The notes: generated from the sequence alone by a model not told the origin. Counted from the stretch's first letter, positions 1 to 9,385 are shown. The stretch is 64,000 nt of DNA from Lysobacter sp. MMG2 (GCF_016735495.2 NZ_JAERQY020000001.1:806001-870000), one strand, 5' to 3'. Translations and numbers: made by a program.

Positions 1-1359
1 GCGCAATGCAAGCAACAGGCTCACCGCCGACAGCATCAGGATCTGGCTGTCGATGATCGCCAGCGCCGGCAGACCCTCGCGTTCGATCAACCGCAACGCG
101 GCCGCACCGTCCACCGCGATCAGCGGCTCATACCCCTGGCTGTCCAGCGCGTTGGCCAGCAGCGACAAGCGCGTGCCATCGCCGTCCACCAGCAGGATCC
201 GCTGCCCGTTGCCGACCGCGAAAGTTTCCCCGGGCACCTGCGCACCTTCGATCACGATACGCAGCGGCAGGTGCAGTTCGAACGCGGTGCCCTGCCCCGG
301 CTGGCTCTCGACCTCGATGCGTCCCTGCAGCGAATCGACGAAGCGCTTGCACGACAGCAGCCCCAGCCCCGTGCCTTCGGGCTTGGTGGTGAAGAACGGG
401 GTGAACAACTGCGAGCGGGTGTGCGCATCCATGCCGCAACCGGCATCGGAGATGCGGATGCACAGCCGCTCACCATTTTCGTGCGGGCCGCGCGAGGCGG
501 ACAGACGCAGCTCGCCGCCCGCTTCTTTCATCGCCTGCACGCCGTTGAGCGCCAGGTTGACCAGGCACTGCTGGAACTCGATGTAGTTGCAGTGGACGAC
601 GAGGTCTTCCTCCAGCGGGTCCACCACCAGCGCGATGTTCCTCGGCAGCGTGCCCTGCAACAGCAGCGCGACGGCCTGGAACAGTTGCGCGACGGCCACG
701 TCCTCGCTCGCGCGGTGCGAGCCGCGCACGAAGGCGAGCATGGATTCGGCCATCTCGTGCCCGCGCCGACCGCTCTCGGCGATCAGCGACGACAGGCGAC
801 GGATGTTCGGATCTTCGCTGTAGGCGTTGAGCAGGTCCGGCACGATCAGCAGCGGCTGCAGCACGTTGCGCAGGTCGTGACTGAGGCCGGCGGCCAGCAT
901 CGCCAGGCAGTCCAGGCGCTGTGAGCGCATCAGTTCCTTTTCGGCCAGCTCGCGTTCGCGCGCGGTCCGCGCCTCGCGCACGGCGCGCGCGACCGCGTTG
1001 GGCAGGCGCGCGGGGTTCTGCTTGAGCACGTAGTCGTTGGCGCCACGATGCAGCGCGTCGATCGCGGTCTCCTCGCCGATGGTGCCGGAGACGAAGATGA
1101 AAGGCAGCTCGCCGTCGACTTCGCGCAGGATGCGAAGCGCCTCCATGCCGGAGAACCCCGGCAGCGACAGGTCCGACAGCACGACGTCGTAGCGGTCGCG
1201 CGCGAGCGCATCGCGCAGGTCGCGCTCGCTGTCGACGCGATCGAACTGCGCCGCAAGGCCCGACTCCAGCAGCTGCTCGCTCAGCAGCTCGGCGTCTTCC
1301 CACGAGTCCTCCACCATGAGGACGCGAAGGACTCCCAGCGAAGGCGCGGCCTGGTTCAT
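1..1359 (-). CDS. REC-histidine kinase-REC hybrid protein (partial, C-terminus beyond window)
   Basis: 453 codons are visible from ATG at 1359 to the window edge. An N-terminal receiver domain (residues about 10-130) has the acidic pair in LMVEDS, a phospho-acceptor Asp in VLSDLSLPG and Lys in YVLKQNP. A kinase core follows with H-box LSHDLRNVLQ (His near 160), N-box NLALNGVQA and ATP-lid motifs SDAGCGMD and GTGLGL. A second receiver starts near 390 (ILLVDGDG, Asp in AIIDSQI) and is cut off. There is no membrane segment, so it is soluble. The start lies one base after the upstream receiver gene stop, so it is the last visible gene of a three-gene operon. REC-HK-REC proteins usually take input from another kinase through the first receiver; that role here is inferred. 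Confidence 0.92.
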   Translation of the reverse strand, partial: MNQAAPSLGVLRVLMVEDSWEDAELLSEQLLESGLAAQFDRVDSERDLRDALARDRYDVVLSDLSLPGFSGMEALRILREVDGELPFIFVSGTIGEETAIDALHRGANDYVLKQNPARLPNAVARAVREARTARERELAEKELMRSQRLDCLAMLAAGLSHDLRNVLQPLLIVPDLLNAYSEDPNIRRLSSLIAESGRRGHEMAESMLAFVRGSHRASEDVAVAQLFQAVALLLQGTLPRNIALVVDPLEEDLVVHCNYIEFQQCLVNLALNGVQAMKEAGGELRLSASRGPHENGERLCIRISDAGCGMDAHTRSQLFTPFFTTKPEGTGLGLLSCKRFVDSLQGRIEVESQPGQGTAFELHLPLRIVIEGAQVPGETFAVGNGQRILLVDGDGTRLSLLANALDSQGYEPLIAVDGAAALRLIEREGLPALAIIDSQILMLSAVSLLLALR

Positions 1360-1360
1360 G

Positions 1361-1801
1361 TCAGGCCTTTTCCGGCGCCTGGTTGATCACGGCCCAGAAC
1401 GTCCCCAGCGTCTTCACCGCCTGGAAGAACTGGTCCACGTCCACGGGTTTGACGACATAGGCATTCACGCCCATGTCCCAGCTGCGCGCCAGATCGCTTT
1501 CCTCGCGCGAAGACGACAGGATCACCACCGGCAGGCAACGCAGTTCGTCGTGCTGGCGGATCGTCTGCAGCACTTCCAGTCCGTCCAGGCGCGGCATCTT
1601 GATGTCCAGCAGCAGCACGGCGGGAAGGCCCTCGCCGCGACCTGCGAACTTGCCCCGGCGCAGCAGGTAGTCCAGCGCCTCCACGCCGTCCTCCACGTGC
1701 ACGATGGGGTTGAGGAGGTTGGCCTCGCGCAGCGCGTCGATCGCCATTTCGGCGTCGGCGTGGCTGTCTTCGGCCAGCAGGATGGTGCGGTATTCGCTCA
1801 T
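1361..1801 (-). CDS. Rcp1-like single-domain response regulator
   Basis: 146 residues forming one CheY-like receiver: acidic pair in LLAEDSHADAE, phospho-acceptor Asp in LLLDIKMPRLDG, conserved Ser in VVILSSS and Lys in YVVKPVD. The insertion around residues 45-55 and the C-terminal LGTFWAVINQAP type ending are typical of phytochrome-partner (Rcp1) receivers. There is no output domain, so it relays phosphate or acts by protein contact. Its ATG overlaps the stop of the upstream kinase by four bases and its stop is one base from the next start, which implies translational coupling. The upstream kinase is the natural phosphodonor (inference). Confidence 0.95.
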   Translation of the reverse strand: MSEYRTILLAEDSHADAEMAIDALREANLLNPIVHVEDGVEALDYLLRRGKFAGRGEGLPAVLLLDIKMPRLDGLEVLQTIRQHDELRCLPVVILSSSREESDLARSWDMGVNAYVVKPVDVDQFFQAVKTLGTFWAVINQAPEKA

Positions 1802-3591
1802 GCGATGGATCGCTCTTGGATGGGCGCATCCAGCGCCGCGGGCAGGGTGAAGTGGAAACTCGCGCCCTCACCGGGCGCGGATTCGGCGCGGATGCGGCCG
1901 CCGTGGCGCGCCAGGACGCGGCGCACGCTCGCCAGGCCGATGCCGGTGCCGGGGAACTCGGTGGGCTTGTGCATGCGCTGGAACACGCCGAACAGCTTGC
2001 CGGCGTAGGCCATGTCGAAGCCGGCGCCGTTGTCGCGCACGGTGAATTCGTGGCTGCCATCATCGAGCACGCGATGGTCCACGTCGATCACGGCCACGTC
2101 GCGGCGCGAGGAGTACTTGATCGCGTTGCCCAGCAGGTTGCCCCAGAGCTGGCGCATCATGTTTTCGTCGGCGACCAGGATCGGCAGCGGCGCGATGTGC
2201 CACTCCACGCGCGTGGCGCGCGCTTCGGCACCGGCGTCGAGCATCGCGCGCGTCTCGGCCACCAGCGACTGCATGTCCACCGCCTGCAGGCGCAGTGCGC
2301 TACGGCCCAGGCGCGAATAGACCAGCAGGTCGTCGATCAGCTGCGACATGCGCCGCGCCGAGCCGCCGATCACGTCCAGATAATGCCGCGTCTTCTCGTC
2401 GGTGCCCTCGCCCAGATGACGGGTGAGCTTGTCGGAGAAGCCGGCCACGTGGCGCAACGGCGCGCGCAGGTCGTGCGAGACGGAATAGCTGAAGGCTTCC
2501 AGCTCGCGGTTCACTTCCGACACCTGCTCGACCTTGCCTTCCAGCTGGCGGTTGAGTTCGGCAATCTTCTGGTTCGTGGCCTTCTGCGCGGAGACGTCGG
2601 ACACCGTCATCAGCACGACATGGTCGTCCACGTCCGGCAGTGGCATGCGCCGCGCGTTCAGCAGCACGGTGCGCGCGGTACCGTCGGGCTGGTGCTGCTC
2701 GTGCTCGAAGTCCCACAGCTCGCGGCCGCGTTGCAGCACGTCGCGCAGGCGTTGCTGCAGGACGGGATCGTTCCATGCGCCGCCTGCGTCGGCGAGTGCG
2801 TGCGGGCCGTCGCCCGGGATCGCGTACATCTCGGCGAACGCGGCGTTGTGCATGACGATGCGCTGGTCGTCGTCGAACAGCACGATCGGCTCGCGCACCG
2901 TCTGCAGCACGGCCATCGCGCGCTCGCTGGCGCGGCTGGAGCGTTGCTCGGCACGAATGCGGCTGGCGATCTGCCGGCCCAGCAGCAGCATCACGATGCC
3001 CACCAGCAGCAGTTGCACCGCCATCGCCGCCCAGCTCAGCCACATTGCGTTGCGACGCTGCGATTCGGCGTCGTAATTGCGCTGCGCCAACAGTGCCTGC
3101 TCGTTGCGCAGCATTTCCTGCAATGCCGGGCGGATCGCGAAGCGCGACACCAGCGGCATCAGCGCCTGCGCGCCATCGCGGCGGTCACCGCGCAGGAAGT
3201 CCTCGATCGTGTCCACGCGGCTTTCCACCAGCTCGCGCAGGCGTCCGATCAGCACCTGCTGCTCGGGGTTGTCGGCGGTCAGGCGGGTGAGCCGGTCGAA
3301 CTGCGGGCCAAGCTCGCGCTTGCCGGAGGCCATGCGCTCGCGCGCCAGCGGCTGGTCCACGCCCAGCGCGATCAACATGCCGGAGGATTCGATCTCGCGC
3401 ACCGTCAGCGCCAGCTGGGCGACGGCGGTTTCCACCTCGTGCGTGTGGGCCACCGCGTCGGCCGCCTGCAGGTTCTGCTCCGACAGGCGCTGCAGCAGCA
3501 GGAACGGCGTGACCATGATCAGCACGATGCCGGCCGCGAGCAGCGGCAGCCTCCATCGTCCCCACCCGAAGCGAGTCATGGTCGTTTCCAT
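1798..3591 (-). CDS. CHASE3/PAS membrane histidine kinase
   Basis: 597 residues. TM1 (about 13-33), a helical periplasmic sensor of CHASE3 type (34-185), TM2 (187-206), a PAS domain (about 225-345), a coiled linker, HisKA with H-box SVSHDLRAPLRH (His near 375), then HATPase_c with NLLGNAIKYSS, VRDNGAGFD and GTGIGLASV. This phytochrome-like kinase core normally pairs with Rcp1-type receivers, and the next gene is one (ATGA overlap). A second ATG lies at 3579; 3591 was kept because AGGGGA lies just upstream, although the spacing is short. The extracellular signal is unknown. Confidence 0.93.
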   Translation of the reverse strand: METTMTRFGWGRWRLPLLAAGIVLIMVTPFLLLQRLSEQNLQAADAVAHTHEVETAVAQLALTVREIESSGMLIALGVDQPLARERMASGKRELGPQFDRLTRLTADNPEQQVLIGRLRELVESRVDTIEDFLRGDRRDGAQALMPLVSRFAIRPALQEMLRNEQALLAQRNYDAESQRRNAMWLSWAAMAVQLLLVGIVMLLLGRQIASRIRAEQRSSRASERAMAVLQTVREPIVLFDDDQRIVMHNAAFAEMYAIPGDGPHALADAGGAWNDPVLQQRLRDVLQRGRELWDFEHEQHQPDGTARTVLLNARRMPLPDVDDHVVLMTVSDVSAQKATNQKIAELNRQLEGKVEQVSEVNRELEAFSYSVSHDLRAPLRHVAGFSDKLTRHLGEGTDEKTRHYLDVIGGSARRMSQLIDDLLVYSRLGRSALRLQAVDMQSLVAETRAMLDAGAEARATRVEWHIAPLPILVADENMMRQLWGNLLGNAIKYSSRRDVAVIDVDHRVLDDGSHEFTVRDNGAGFDMAYAGKLFGVFQRMHKPTEFPGTGIGLASVRRVLARHGGRIRAESAPGEGASFHFTLPAALDAPIQERSIA

Positions 3592-3780
3592 CGGTCCCCT
3601 GAACCGGCGAAGTCACCGGCGAACAGCGGCCGATCCTAACGGATGCCCGCGCGTGCGTCAGGTGAAGATCATGTGGACCGGTTTGCGACATCGGCCTTTT
3701 GACTGCGTGGACGCCGGGTTTCACCTGGCGTGGGCGGCGATTGTGCTCTGCTGCGTCACCAGCACCCCACCGCGCTTTCC

Positions 3781-3960
3781 ATGAGCAAACTCCATCGCGA
3801 CCCATCTGGCCTGGACGAGGCCGACACGCGCAAGGGCGAGCTGCGCAAGCCCGACGACCGCGACGATCAGCCCGGCCAGGGGGCCGACCTGACGCCGCCG
3901 CTGCGCGATACCGCGCTGGACGCAGGACACGAAGCCCCGCCCTCTTCGACGCATCATTGA
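3781..3960 (+). CDS. small hydrophilic hypothetical protein
   Basis: An ATG-initiated frame of 59 residues, rich in Asp, Arg, Lys, Gly and Pro, with no hydrophobic segment and no motif I recognise. It lies between the two divergent kinase operons. Third-position GC is high, which favours a real gene, but no clear Shine-Dalgarno sequence precedes it. A longer frame begins at an upstream ATG (3730), but its extra residues look non-coding. The composition suggests an intrinsically disordered protein. Existence is moderately supported and the function is unknown. Confidence 0.5.
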   Translation: MSKLHRDPSGLDEADTRKGELRKPDDRDDQPGQGADLTPPLRDTALDAGHEAPPSSTHH

Positions 3961-4035
3961 TCGTGGTCGTGCGCCGGTGCACGGAAATTTAACGCCGTGC
4001 AAACTAGTCTCGCCCGACGAAAGGGGGATGTGACA

Positions 4036-5235
4036 TTGGTCGACGCAATTCCCGCGCGGCCGCCGCATGAAAGCGGCGTGGCCGTGGGCGGACCCTCGTT
4101 GAGGGGACTGGACGACGAAGCCCGGCAACTGGCGCTGCTGATCGGCAGCGTCACCGACTACGCCATCTACATGCTCGACCCCGACGGCTACATCCGCAGC
4201 TGGAATCCCGGCGGTGAGCGCATCAAGGGCTACACCGACCGCGAGATCGTCGGCCAGCATTTCTCCCGCTTCTACACGCCCGAAGACGTGGTCAAGGGCG
4301 AACCGCAGCGCGGTCTGCAATGCGCGCGCACCGAAGGCAAGTTCGAGGCCGAGGGCTGGCGCCTGCGCAAGGACGGCACGCGTTTCCGTGCCAGCGTGGT
4401 GATCGATCCGATCTGGCACGACGGCGAGCTGATCGGTTTCGCCAAGGTGACCCGCGATGTCACCGAGCGCTACGAGGCGCAGCTGCGCCTGCAGGACGCG
4501 CAGAAGGCGCTGGTGCAATCGCAGAAGCTGGAGGCGATCGGCAAGCTGACGCTGGGCCTGGCGCACGACTTCAACAATCTGCTGACGGTGATCGTCAACA
4601 GCCTGGACCTGATCAACCTGCAGCACGCGCAGGACGCGCGCACGGGCGAGTGGGTCGAAGCCGCCCAGCGCGCCGCCGACCGCGGCGCCCTGCTCACCCG
4701 TCAGTTGCTGGCGTTCGCACGCGGACAGAACCTGGCGCCGGAGGTGCACGACGTCAACCACCTGCTGGCGTCTTCGGCCGAACTGTATCGGCGCGCGTGC
4801 GGGCCCTCGATCCAGTGCGCCTTCGAGCTGGGCGAGGACATGCCGCAGCTGGAAGTGGACGCGACGCAGTTCGAGGCCGCGGTGCTGAACCTCGTCGCCA
4901 ACAGCCGCGACGCCCTCGCCGGCGGCGGCACGATCACGGTGCGCACGCGCAAGGTCCGTCGCGCGCCTCCGGACATGCCCGATGCGGAGCCGCGCGACTA
5001 CCTGGCCATCGAGGTGATCGACAACGGCGAAGGCATGAGCGCGGACACCGTGGAGCGCGCGGCCGAGCCCTTCTTCACCACCAAGGACATCGGCCGTGGC
5101 AGCGGACTGGGACTGAGCCAGGTGTACGGATTCGTTGCGCAATCGGGCGGCTTCGTGCTGCTGCGCAGCGCGCCCGGCCAGGGCACGACGGTCGGCATGC
5201 ACCTGCCCGCACGCACGGAGTGCAACGATGGCTGA
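4036..5235 (+). CDS. PAS-domain soluble histidine kinase
   Basis: About 399 residues. A PAS domain (about 30-160: DYAIYMLDPDGYIRSWN, GYTDREIVGQHFSRFY) with PAC tail is followed by a HisKA/HATPase_c core with H-box LGLAHDFNNLLTV, NLVANSRDAL, IDNGEGMS and GSGLGLSQVYG. This is the NtrB/HWE-like HDFNNLL class. No membrane segment is present. The start is uncertain: the frame opens with GTG at 3997, but AAGGGGG at 4020-4026 is placed for TTG 4036 (or GTG 4030), so 4036 is preferred. It overlaps the following receiver gene by eight bases and surely signals to it. Confidence 0.92.
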   Translation: MVDAIPARPPHESGVAVGGPSLRGLDDEARQLALLIGSVTDYAIYMLDPDGYIRSWNPGGERIKGYTDREIVGQHFSRFYTPEDVVKGEPQRGLQCARTEGKFEAEGWRLRKDGTRFRASVVIDPIWHDGELIGFAKVTRDVTERYEAQLRLQDAQKALVQSQKLEAIGKLTLGLAHDFNNLLTVIVNSLDLINLQHAQDARTGEWVEAAQRAADRGALLTRQLLAFARGQNLAPEVHDVNHLLASSAELYRRACGPSIQCAFELGEDMPQLEVDATQFEAAVLNLVANSRDALAGGGTITVRTRKVRRAPPDMPDAEPRDYLAIEVIDNGEGMSADTVERAAEPFFTTKDIGRGSGLGLSQVYGFVAQSGGFVLLRSAPGQGTTVGMHLPARTECNDG

Positions 5236-5617
5236 GCACGACGTCCTGCTGGTGGAGGACGAGGACGACCTGCGCATGCTCGTCGGCGAAGCGCTGCGCC
5301 TGACCGGCTACCGCGTCACGCTCGCCGCCGACGGCCCGCAGGCCGTGGCCGCGCTGGAACAGGGGCGATTCGACGTCGTGGTCAGTGATGTGAGCATGCC
5401 CGGCGGCATGTCCGGCATCGATCTGACCACGCATGCGGCCCGGCTGCAGCCCGATGCCCGCATCATCCTGGTCTCCGGCTTCGCCCGCGCGCAATTGCCG
5501 GCGTTGCCGGCCAACGTGGGTTTCCTGCCCAAGCCCTATCGCATTCCGCAACTGCTGGAACTGCTGCGCGAACACGTGCCCTCCTGCGAACCGGCGCTGG
5601 CCCGCGTACCGGGCTGA
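5228..5617 (+). CDS. single-domain response regulator
   Basis: 129 residues with a complete receiver: acidic cluster in LLVEDEDDLRML, phospho-acceptor Asp in VVVSDVSMPGG, Ser in ILVSGFAR and Lys in FLPKPYR. The motif set resembles the receiver usually fused to the C-terminus of HDFNNLL kinases; here it is split off as its own gene. ATG 5228 lies inside the kinase reading frame, giving an eight-base overlap and translational coupling. There is no DNA-binding domain, so output must go through a protein contact or a further phosphorelay. The c-di-GMP protein downstream is a possible functional neighbour, not a demonstrated target. Confidence 0.93.
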   Translation: MAEHDVLLVEDEDDLRMLVGEALRLTGYRVTLAADGPQAVAALEQGRFDVVVSDVSMPGGMSGIDLTTHAARLQPDARIILVSGFARAQLPALPANVGFLPKPYRIPQLLELLREHVPSCEPALARVPG

Positions 5618-5751
5618 AGAACCGGCCGCATCGGCCGATACCGTGGAAGACGCGCCATGCCGGCGCACGTCAACGTGCGCTCACGGCGTTGTCACATCGC
5701 AGCGTCCCGAATACCACCTCATCCTCCGGTACCCCGACCACCGCACACGCG

Positions 5752-8700
5752 ATGCCTTCCGCCGAAGCCTCCAGCACCGCGCCAGGCCGCACCCAGTCGG
5801 CCGCTGCCGTACTGGCCTTCGGACTCGGGCTGGCGGTGGTGCTGGGCATCGTGCTGGTCGTGGTCGCCGCGTCTGATCGGCGCAATCGCCTGGTCGCCGC
5901 GGAGCAGCAGAACCTCGCCCTCACCTCCGGCGCGGGACGACTGGTCTGGTTGCAGCTTCGCAACCTTGAACGGGCCATGCTCGGCATCGCCGGCGATGCG
6001 CAGCGCATCGAGGACACCGCACCGGAGCACGCCCTGCCCCTCGTCGCCGAATCCTTCGCCGGCGTCGCGCAGCGCCAGCAGGAGCTGGAAAGCCTGGAGC
6101 TCACCGATGCGCGCGGCCGCCCGCTGAGCGGCGGACGCGGCGAGCCGGAGTTCGCGCGCTGGCCGGACCTGCAACGCGCACGTGCGCACGCGCGATCGAT
6201 GTCCGTCGGCCCACTGCAACGGCATGGCGGCCGATGGCTGTTGCCGTTGGCGGTGCCGATGCGCGGCGACCGCTGGATCATCGCGCGGCTGCGCACGGAG
6301 GAGCTGCACGGGCTCATCCGCCACCTCGAAGGCGACCGTCGTCGCCTCATCCAGCTTGCCGACGCGCAATCGCGCATCGTCGCCGACAACCGCGGCCTGC
6401 AGTACGTGGGCGATCGCGACGACGATTTCGTGGCCGCGCAGGTGGAGCCACGCTCGGTCGAGTCCGGCACCGGATACGGCGACGGCGTAGCGCGCATCAC
6501 CGCGTCCGGTGCGGTGCCCGGCTATCCGCTGCACGTCAACGTGGGCCTGCCGCGCACCAGCGTGCTGGCGCCGTGGTGGCGACTGGTCATCGCCGGCACC
6601 GTGCTGTACGCGCTGTATCTGGTCGGCCTGGCGTACCTGGTGCGCGTGGTGAAGCGCAACGCGCGCGACAACGCCGCCATGCTGAAACGCCTGACCGAAA
6701 CCGCCGAAGGCCTGCGCCGCGCGCAGGAACTGGGCCGCACCGGCACCTGGAGCGCCGATCGCAGCGGCACGATCCGCTGGTCGGACCAGGTGGCGGAACT
6801 GGTCGGGCTGCGTGGCGATCGCCACGACGCGACGATCGAGGACTTCTACGCAAGCGTGCACCCGGACGATCGCGAGCGCGTGTCCGCCGATTTCGCCCAG
6901 GCCTGGCGCAGCGGCGAGCCGTACTCGCTCGACTACCGCATCCTCGGCGACGACGGTGTCGTGCGTTGGATTTCTGCGCGCGGCGCCGCGGTCATCGGCC
7001 CGCACGGCACCGAGCAGATGAGCGGCACGGTCATGGACATCACCGCGCGAATGGAAGCGCAGCAGGCGCTGGCGGACACCGAACGCCAGTTCCGCCTGCT
7101 GTTCCAGCGCAACCCGCTGCCGTTCTGGGTGTTCGACGTGGAGACGCTGCGGTTCCTGGAGGTGAACGAGGCGGCCATCGCGCAGTACGGCTACACGCGC
7201 GAGGAGTTCCTCGCCATGACGATCTTCGACATCCGCCCCGAAGAACATCGCCATAAAGTGATGGAGGATCTTGACCGACACGCGGGCGCGCACCACGACG
7301 AAGCGCGCATGTGGGTGCACCGGCGCAAGGACGGACGCCTGCTCGAAGCGCGCGTGTACGCCACCGACATCGAGCTGCGCGGCCGGCCCGCGCGGCTCGT
7401 GCTCGCCGAGGACGTGACCGATCGGATGGCGCAGCAGCGCGAGCTGGCGTATCGCGCCAGCCACGACATGACCAGCGGCCTGCCCAACGCCGACGCGCTG
7501 GCGCAGCGCATCGATGCGATGGCGCCGGGGCCCTGCCGCGTGGCGAGCATCCAGCTGCGAGGGCTGGAGCTGATCGAGGACAGCCTGGGCCGCGAAGCCG
7601 GGCACGACACGCTGCGCGCGATGGCCACGCGCGTGGCGCGCCTGGGCGAGCGCTTCGGCGCCGCGGGCCACGTGCGCGGCGACGAGTTCGCGCTGGTGGT
7701 GTGTCCCGCGCAGGCCTGGGATCAGGCCTTGCAGAATCTGCAACGCGAGCTGGCGCGACCGATCCCCGGTGAGGACACGCTGCACCGTCTGGAATCGTGG
7801 ATCGGCGTGGCCGACCTGCGCGCCGGCGAACACCAGGCCGCCCAGGCCATCGGCAACGCCGGGCTCGCGGCGCACGTGGCCCGCACCGAGCACCGTCCCG
7901 TCGTGGTGTTCGAACCGGGCATGGCGCGCCACGCCAGCGACCGCCTGCGCCTGGCCGGCCGCATCCATCGCGCCATCGACGCGGACGAGTTCGAGCTGCA
8001 TTTCCAGATCCTGTGGGATGTCGGGCGCTCACGGCCGGCCGGTCTGGAAACGCTGATCCGCTGGCCGCAGAGTGATGGCGGCTACCTGCCGCCATCGCAG
8101 TTCATCGGCATCTGCGAAGACACCGGCCTGATCGTCCCGCTGGGCCGCTGGGCCATGCGCGAAGCCGCCGCGGCGCAGCGTCTGCTGGGCCGCGCCGGAT
8201 TCGGCGATCTGCCCGTGGCAGTGAACGTGTCGCTGATCCAGTTCATCGACGGCGACATCGCGCACGACATCGAGCGCACGCTGGCCGACTACGAACTGCC
8301 GCGCGGCGCGCTCCACATCGAGCTGACCGAGAGCGTGCTGATGACGCGTCCGGAGCAGGCGCTGGATACCCTGCGCCGCCTGCAGGACGCCGGCGTGTGC
8401 ATTTCGCTGGACGACTTCGGCACGGGGTTTTCGAGCATGTCCTACCTCAAGCAGCTGCCGCTGGATGCGATCAAGCTGGACCGCTCGTTCGTGCGCGACG
8501 TCGATCGCGACGAACGCAGCGCCTCGATCTGCGATGCGCTGCTGACGCTGGGGCACGGCCTGGGGCTGAAGGTGGTCGGCGAAGGCGTGGAGACGCAGGC
8601 GCAGTTCGAATGGCTGGCCGCGCACGGCTGCGACCAGGTGCAGGGCTTCGGCATCCACCGCCCCGCGCCGCTCGCACAAGCGATCGAGCAATTGCGCACG

Positions 8701-8754
8701 ATGCGCGACTGGATCGACGGACCGTGGCAGGCGTCGGGGACGCATTCGCGCTGA
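5752..8754 (+). CDS. membrane PAS-PAS-GGDEF-EAL cyclic-di-GMP protein
   Basis: About 1000 residues. TM1 (15-38), a periplasmic sensor domain of about 240 residues, TM2 near 285-307, two PAS/PAC domains (about 325-575), a GGDEF domain (580-740) and an EAL domain (745-990). The diguanylate cyclase signature is RGDEF (HVRGDEFALVV), a variant still compatible with activity. The EAL signature is GLETLIRW, with VNVSLIQF, IELTESVL, LDDFGTGFSS, IKLDRSF and EGVE all kept, so phosphodiesterase activity is likely. The frame extends back to TTG 5689; ATG 5752 is the more natural start, though without a strong ribosome site. It probably couples an envelope signal to cyclic-di-GMP level. Confidence 0.92.
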   Translation: MPSAEASSTAPGRTQSAAAVLAFGLGLAVVLGIVLVVVAASDRRNRLVAAEQQNLALTSGAGRLVWLQLRNLERAMLGIAGDAQRIEDTAPEHALPLVAESFAGVAQRQQELESLELTDARGRPLSGGRGEPEFARWPDLQRARAHARSMSVGPLQRHGGRWLLPLAVPMRGDRWIIARLRTEELHGLIRHLEGDRRRLIQLADAQSRIVADNRGLQYVGDRDDDFVAAQVEPRSVESGTGYGDGVARITASGAVPGYPLHVNVGLPRTSVLAPWWRLVIAGTVLYALYLVGLAYLVRVVKRNARDNAAMLKRLTETAEGLRRAQELGRTGTWSADRSGTIRWSDQVAELVGLRGDRHDATIEDFYASVHPDDRERVSADFAQAWRSGEPYSLDYRILGDDGVVRWISARGAAVIGPHGTEQMSGTVMDITARMEAQQALADTERQFRLLFQRNPLPFWVFDVETLRFLEVNEAAIAQYGYTREEFLAMTIFDIRPEEHRHKVMEDLDRHAGAHHDEARMWVHRRKDGRLLEARVYATDIELRGRPARLVLAEDVTDRMAQQRELAYRASHDMTSGLPNADALAQRIDAMAPGPCRVASIQLRGLELIEDSLGREAGHDTLRAMATRVARLGERFGAAGHVRGDEFALVVCPAQAWDQALQNLQRELARPIPGEDTLHRLESWIGVADLRAGEHQAAQAIGNAGLAAHVARTEHRPVVVFEPGMARHASDRLRLAGRIHRAIDADEFELHFQILWDVGRSRPAGLETLIRWPQSDGGYLPPSQFIGICEDTGLIVPLGRWAMREAAAAQRLLGRAGFGDLPVAVNVSLIQFIDGDIAHDIERTLADYELPRGALHIELTESVLMTRPEQALDTLRRLQDAGVCISLDDFGTGFSSMSYLKQLPLDAIKLDRSFVRDVDRDERSASICDALLTLGHGLGLKVVGEGVETQAQFEWLAAHGCDQVQGFGIHRPAPLAQAIEQLRTMRDWIDGPWQASGTHSR

Positions 8755-8790
8755 CGCTTCGGCAAAGGGCACCGCCTGCCGGCACCTTCT

Positions 8791-8806
8791 CCGCTCGCGC
8801 GAGCGG
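8791..8806. terminator. hairpin between convergent genes
   Basis: A perfect 16-base palindrome CCGCTCGCGCGAGCGG sits between the converging 5752-8754 and 8833-9291 genes. There is no U tract, so it would be at most a Rho-assisted or bidirectional roadblock. Confidence 0.3.
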
Positions 8807-8832
8807 GGCTCGGGTGCGGCATTCCACGCGCC

Positions 8833-9291
8833 TCAGGTCAACGTCGGATACAGCCGCCGCATCGTGAAGCACACGCGCCACTGCCCCTGGTCGATCACCA
8901 CCAGGTACGACGCGGATCGCAGCGTGCGTGCGATGCGCCACTTGCACGCAGGAAAGGTGAACCCGCGCAGCGTCGAAAACGGCGCGCCGTGTTCGCGCAC
9001 CATGCCGGCCAGCGTGCGCGAGGTGAGTTCCAGTGCGCTGTCCAGCGTGCCGCTGCCCAGCAGGAGCATGATCAGCGTTTCGATGCCGTCGCGATCGGCC
9101 TCATCGAACGCCTTCAGACATTCGAAAGACTCCAACTGCCCGTGATCCTCACTTGGATCATGCAGGTTCTCGTAGCGGTAGCCGCACTCGAGGCACTGGT
9201 GATGGCGAACGATCTCGTCGGACAGACGCAGGCTGCGCACGCGCTCGCCGCAGCGTGGACACAACTCGTTGCCCCTCGGGGAGAAAGACAT
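8833..9291 (-). CDS. zinc-ribbon hypothetical protein
   Basis: 152 residues from ATG 9291. CPRC at residues 11-14 and CLEC at 33-36 form a treble-clef or zinc-ribbon pair near the N-terminus, followed by an acidic alpha-helical body with no further recognised motif and a mixed C-terminal region ending RRLYPTLT. No signal peptide is present. A frame start at 9327 is possible but has no spaced ribosome site. The gene stands alone between a c-di-GMP gene and a DUF2785 gene. Zn-ribbon proteins of this size often contact nucleic acid; nothing more can be said. Confidence 0.7.
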   Translation of the reverse strand: MSFSPRGNELCPRCGERVRSLRLSDEIVRHHQCLECGYRYENLHDPSEDHGQLESFECLKAFDEADRDGIETLIMLLLGSGTLDSALELTSRTLAGMVREHGAPFSTLRGFTFPACKWRIARTLRSASYLVVIDQGQWRVCFTMRRLYPTLT

Positions 9292-9385
9292 GGTGGGGCC
9301 GACCCTGGCTCCGGAATGAAGAGCCATCCTCGGCAGAACGCGCGGGCGCTTGAATCGGAACGTTCTGAAAACCGCCCGCCGCGCG

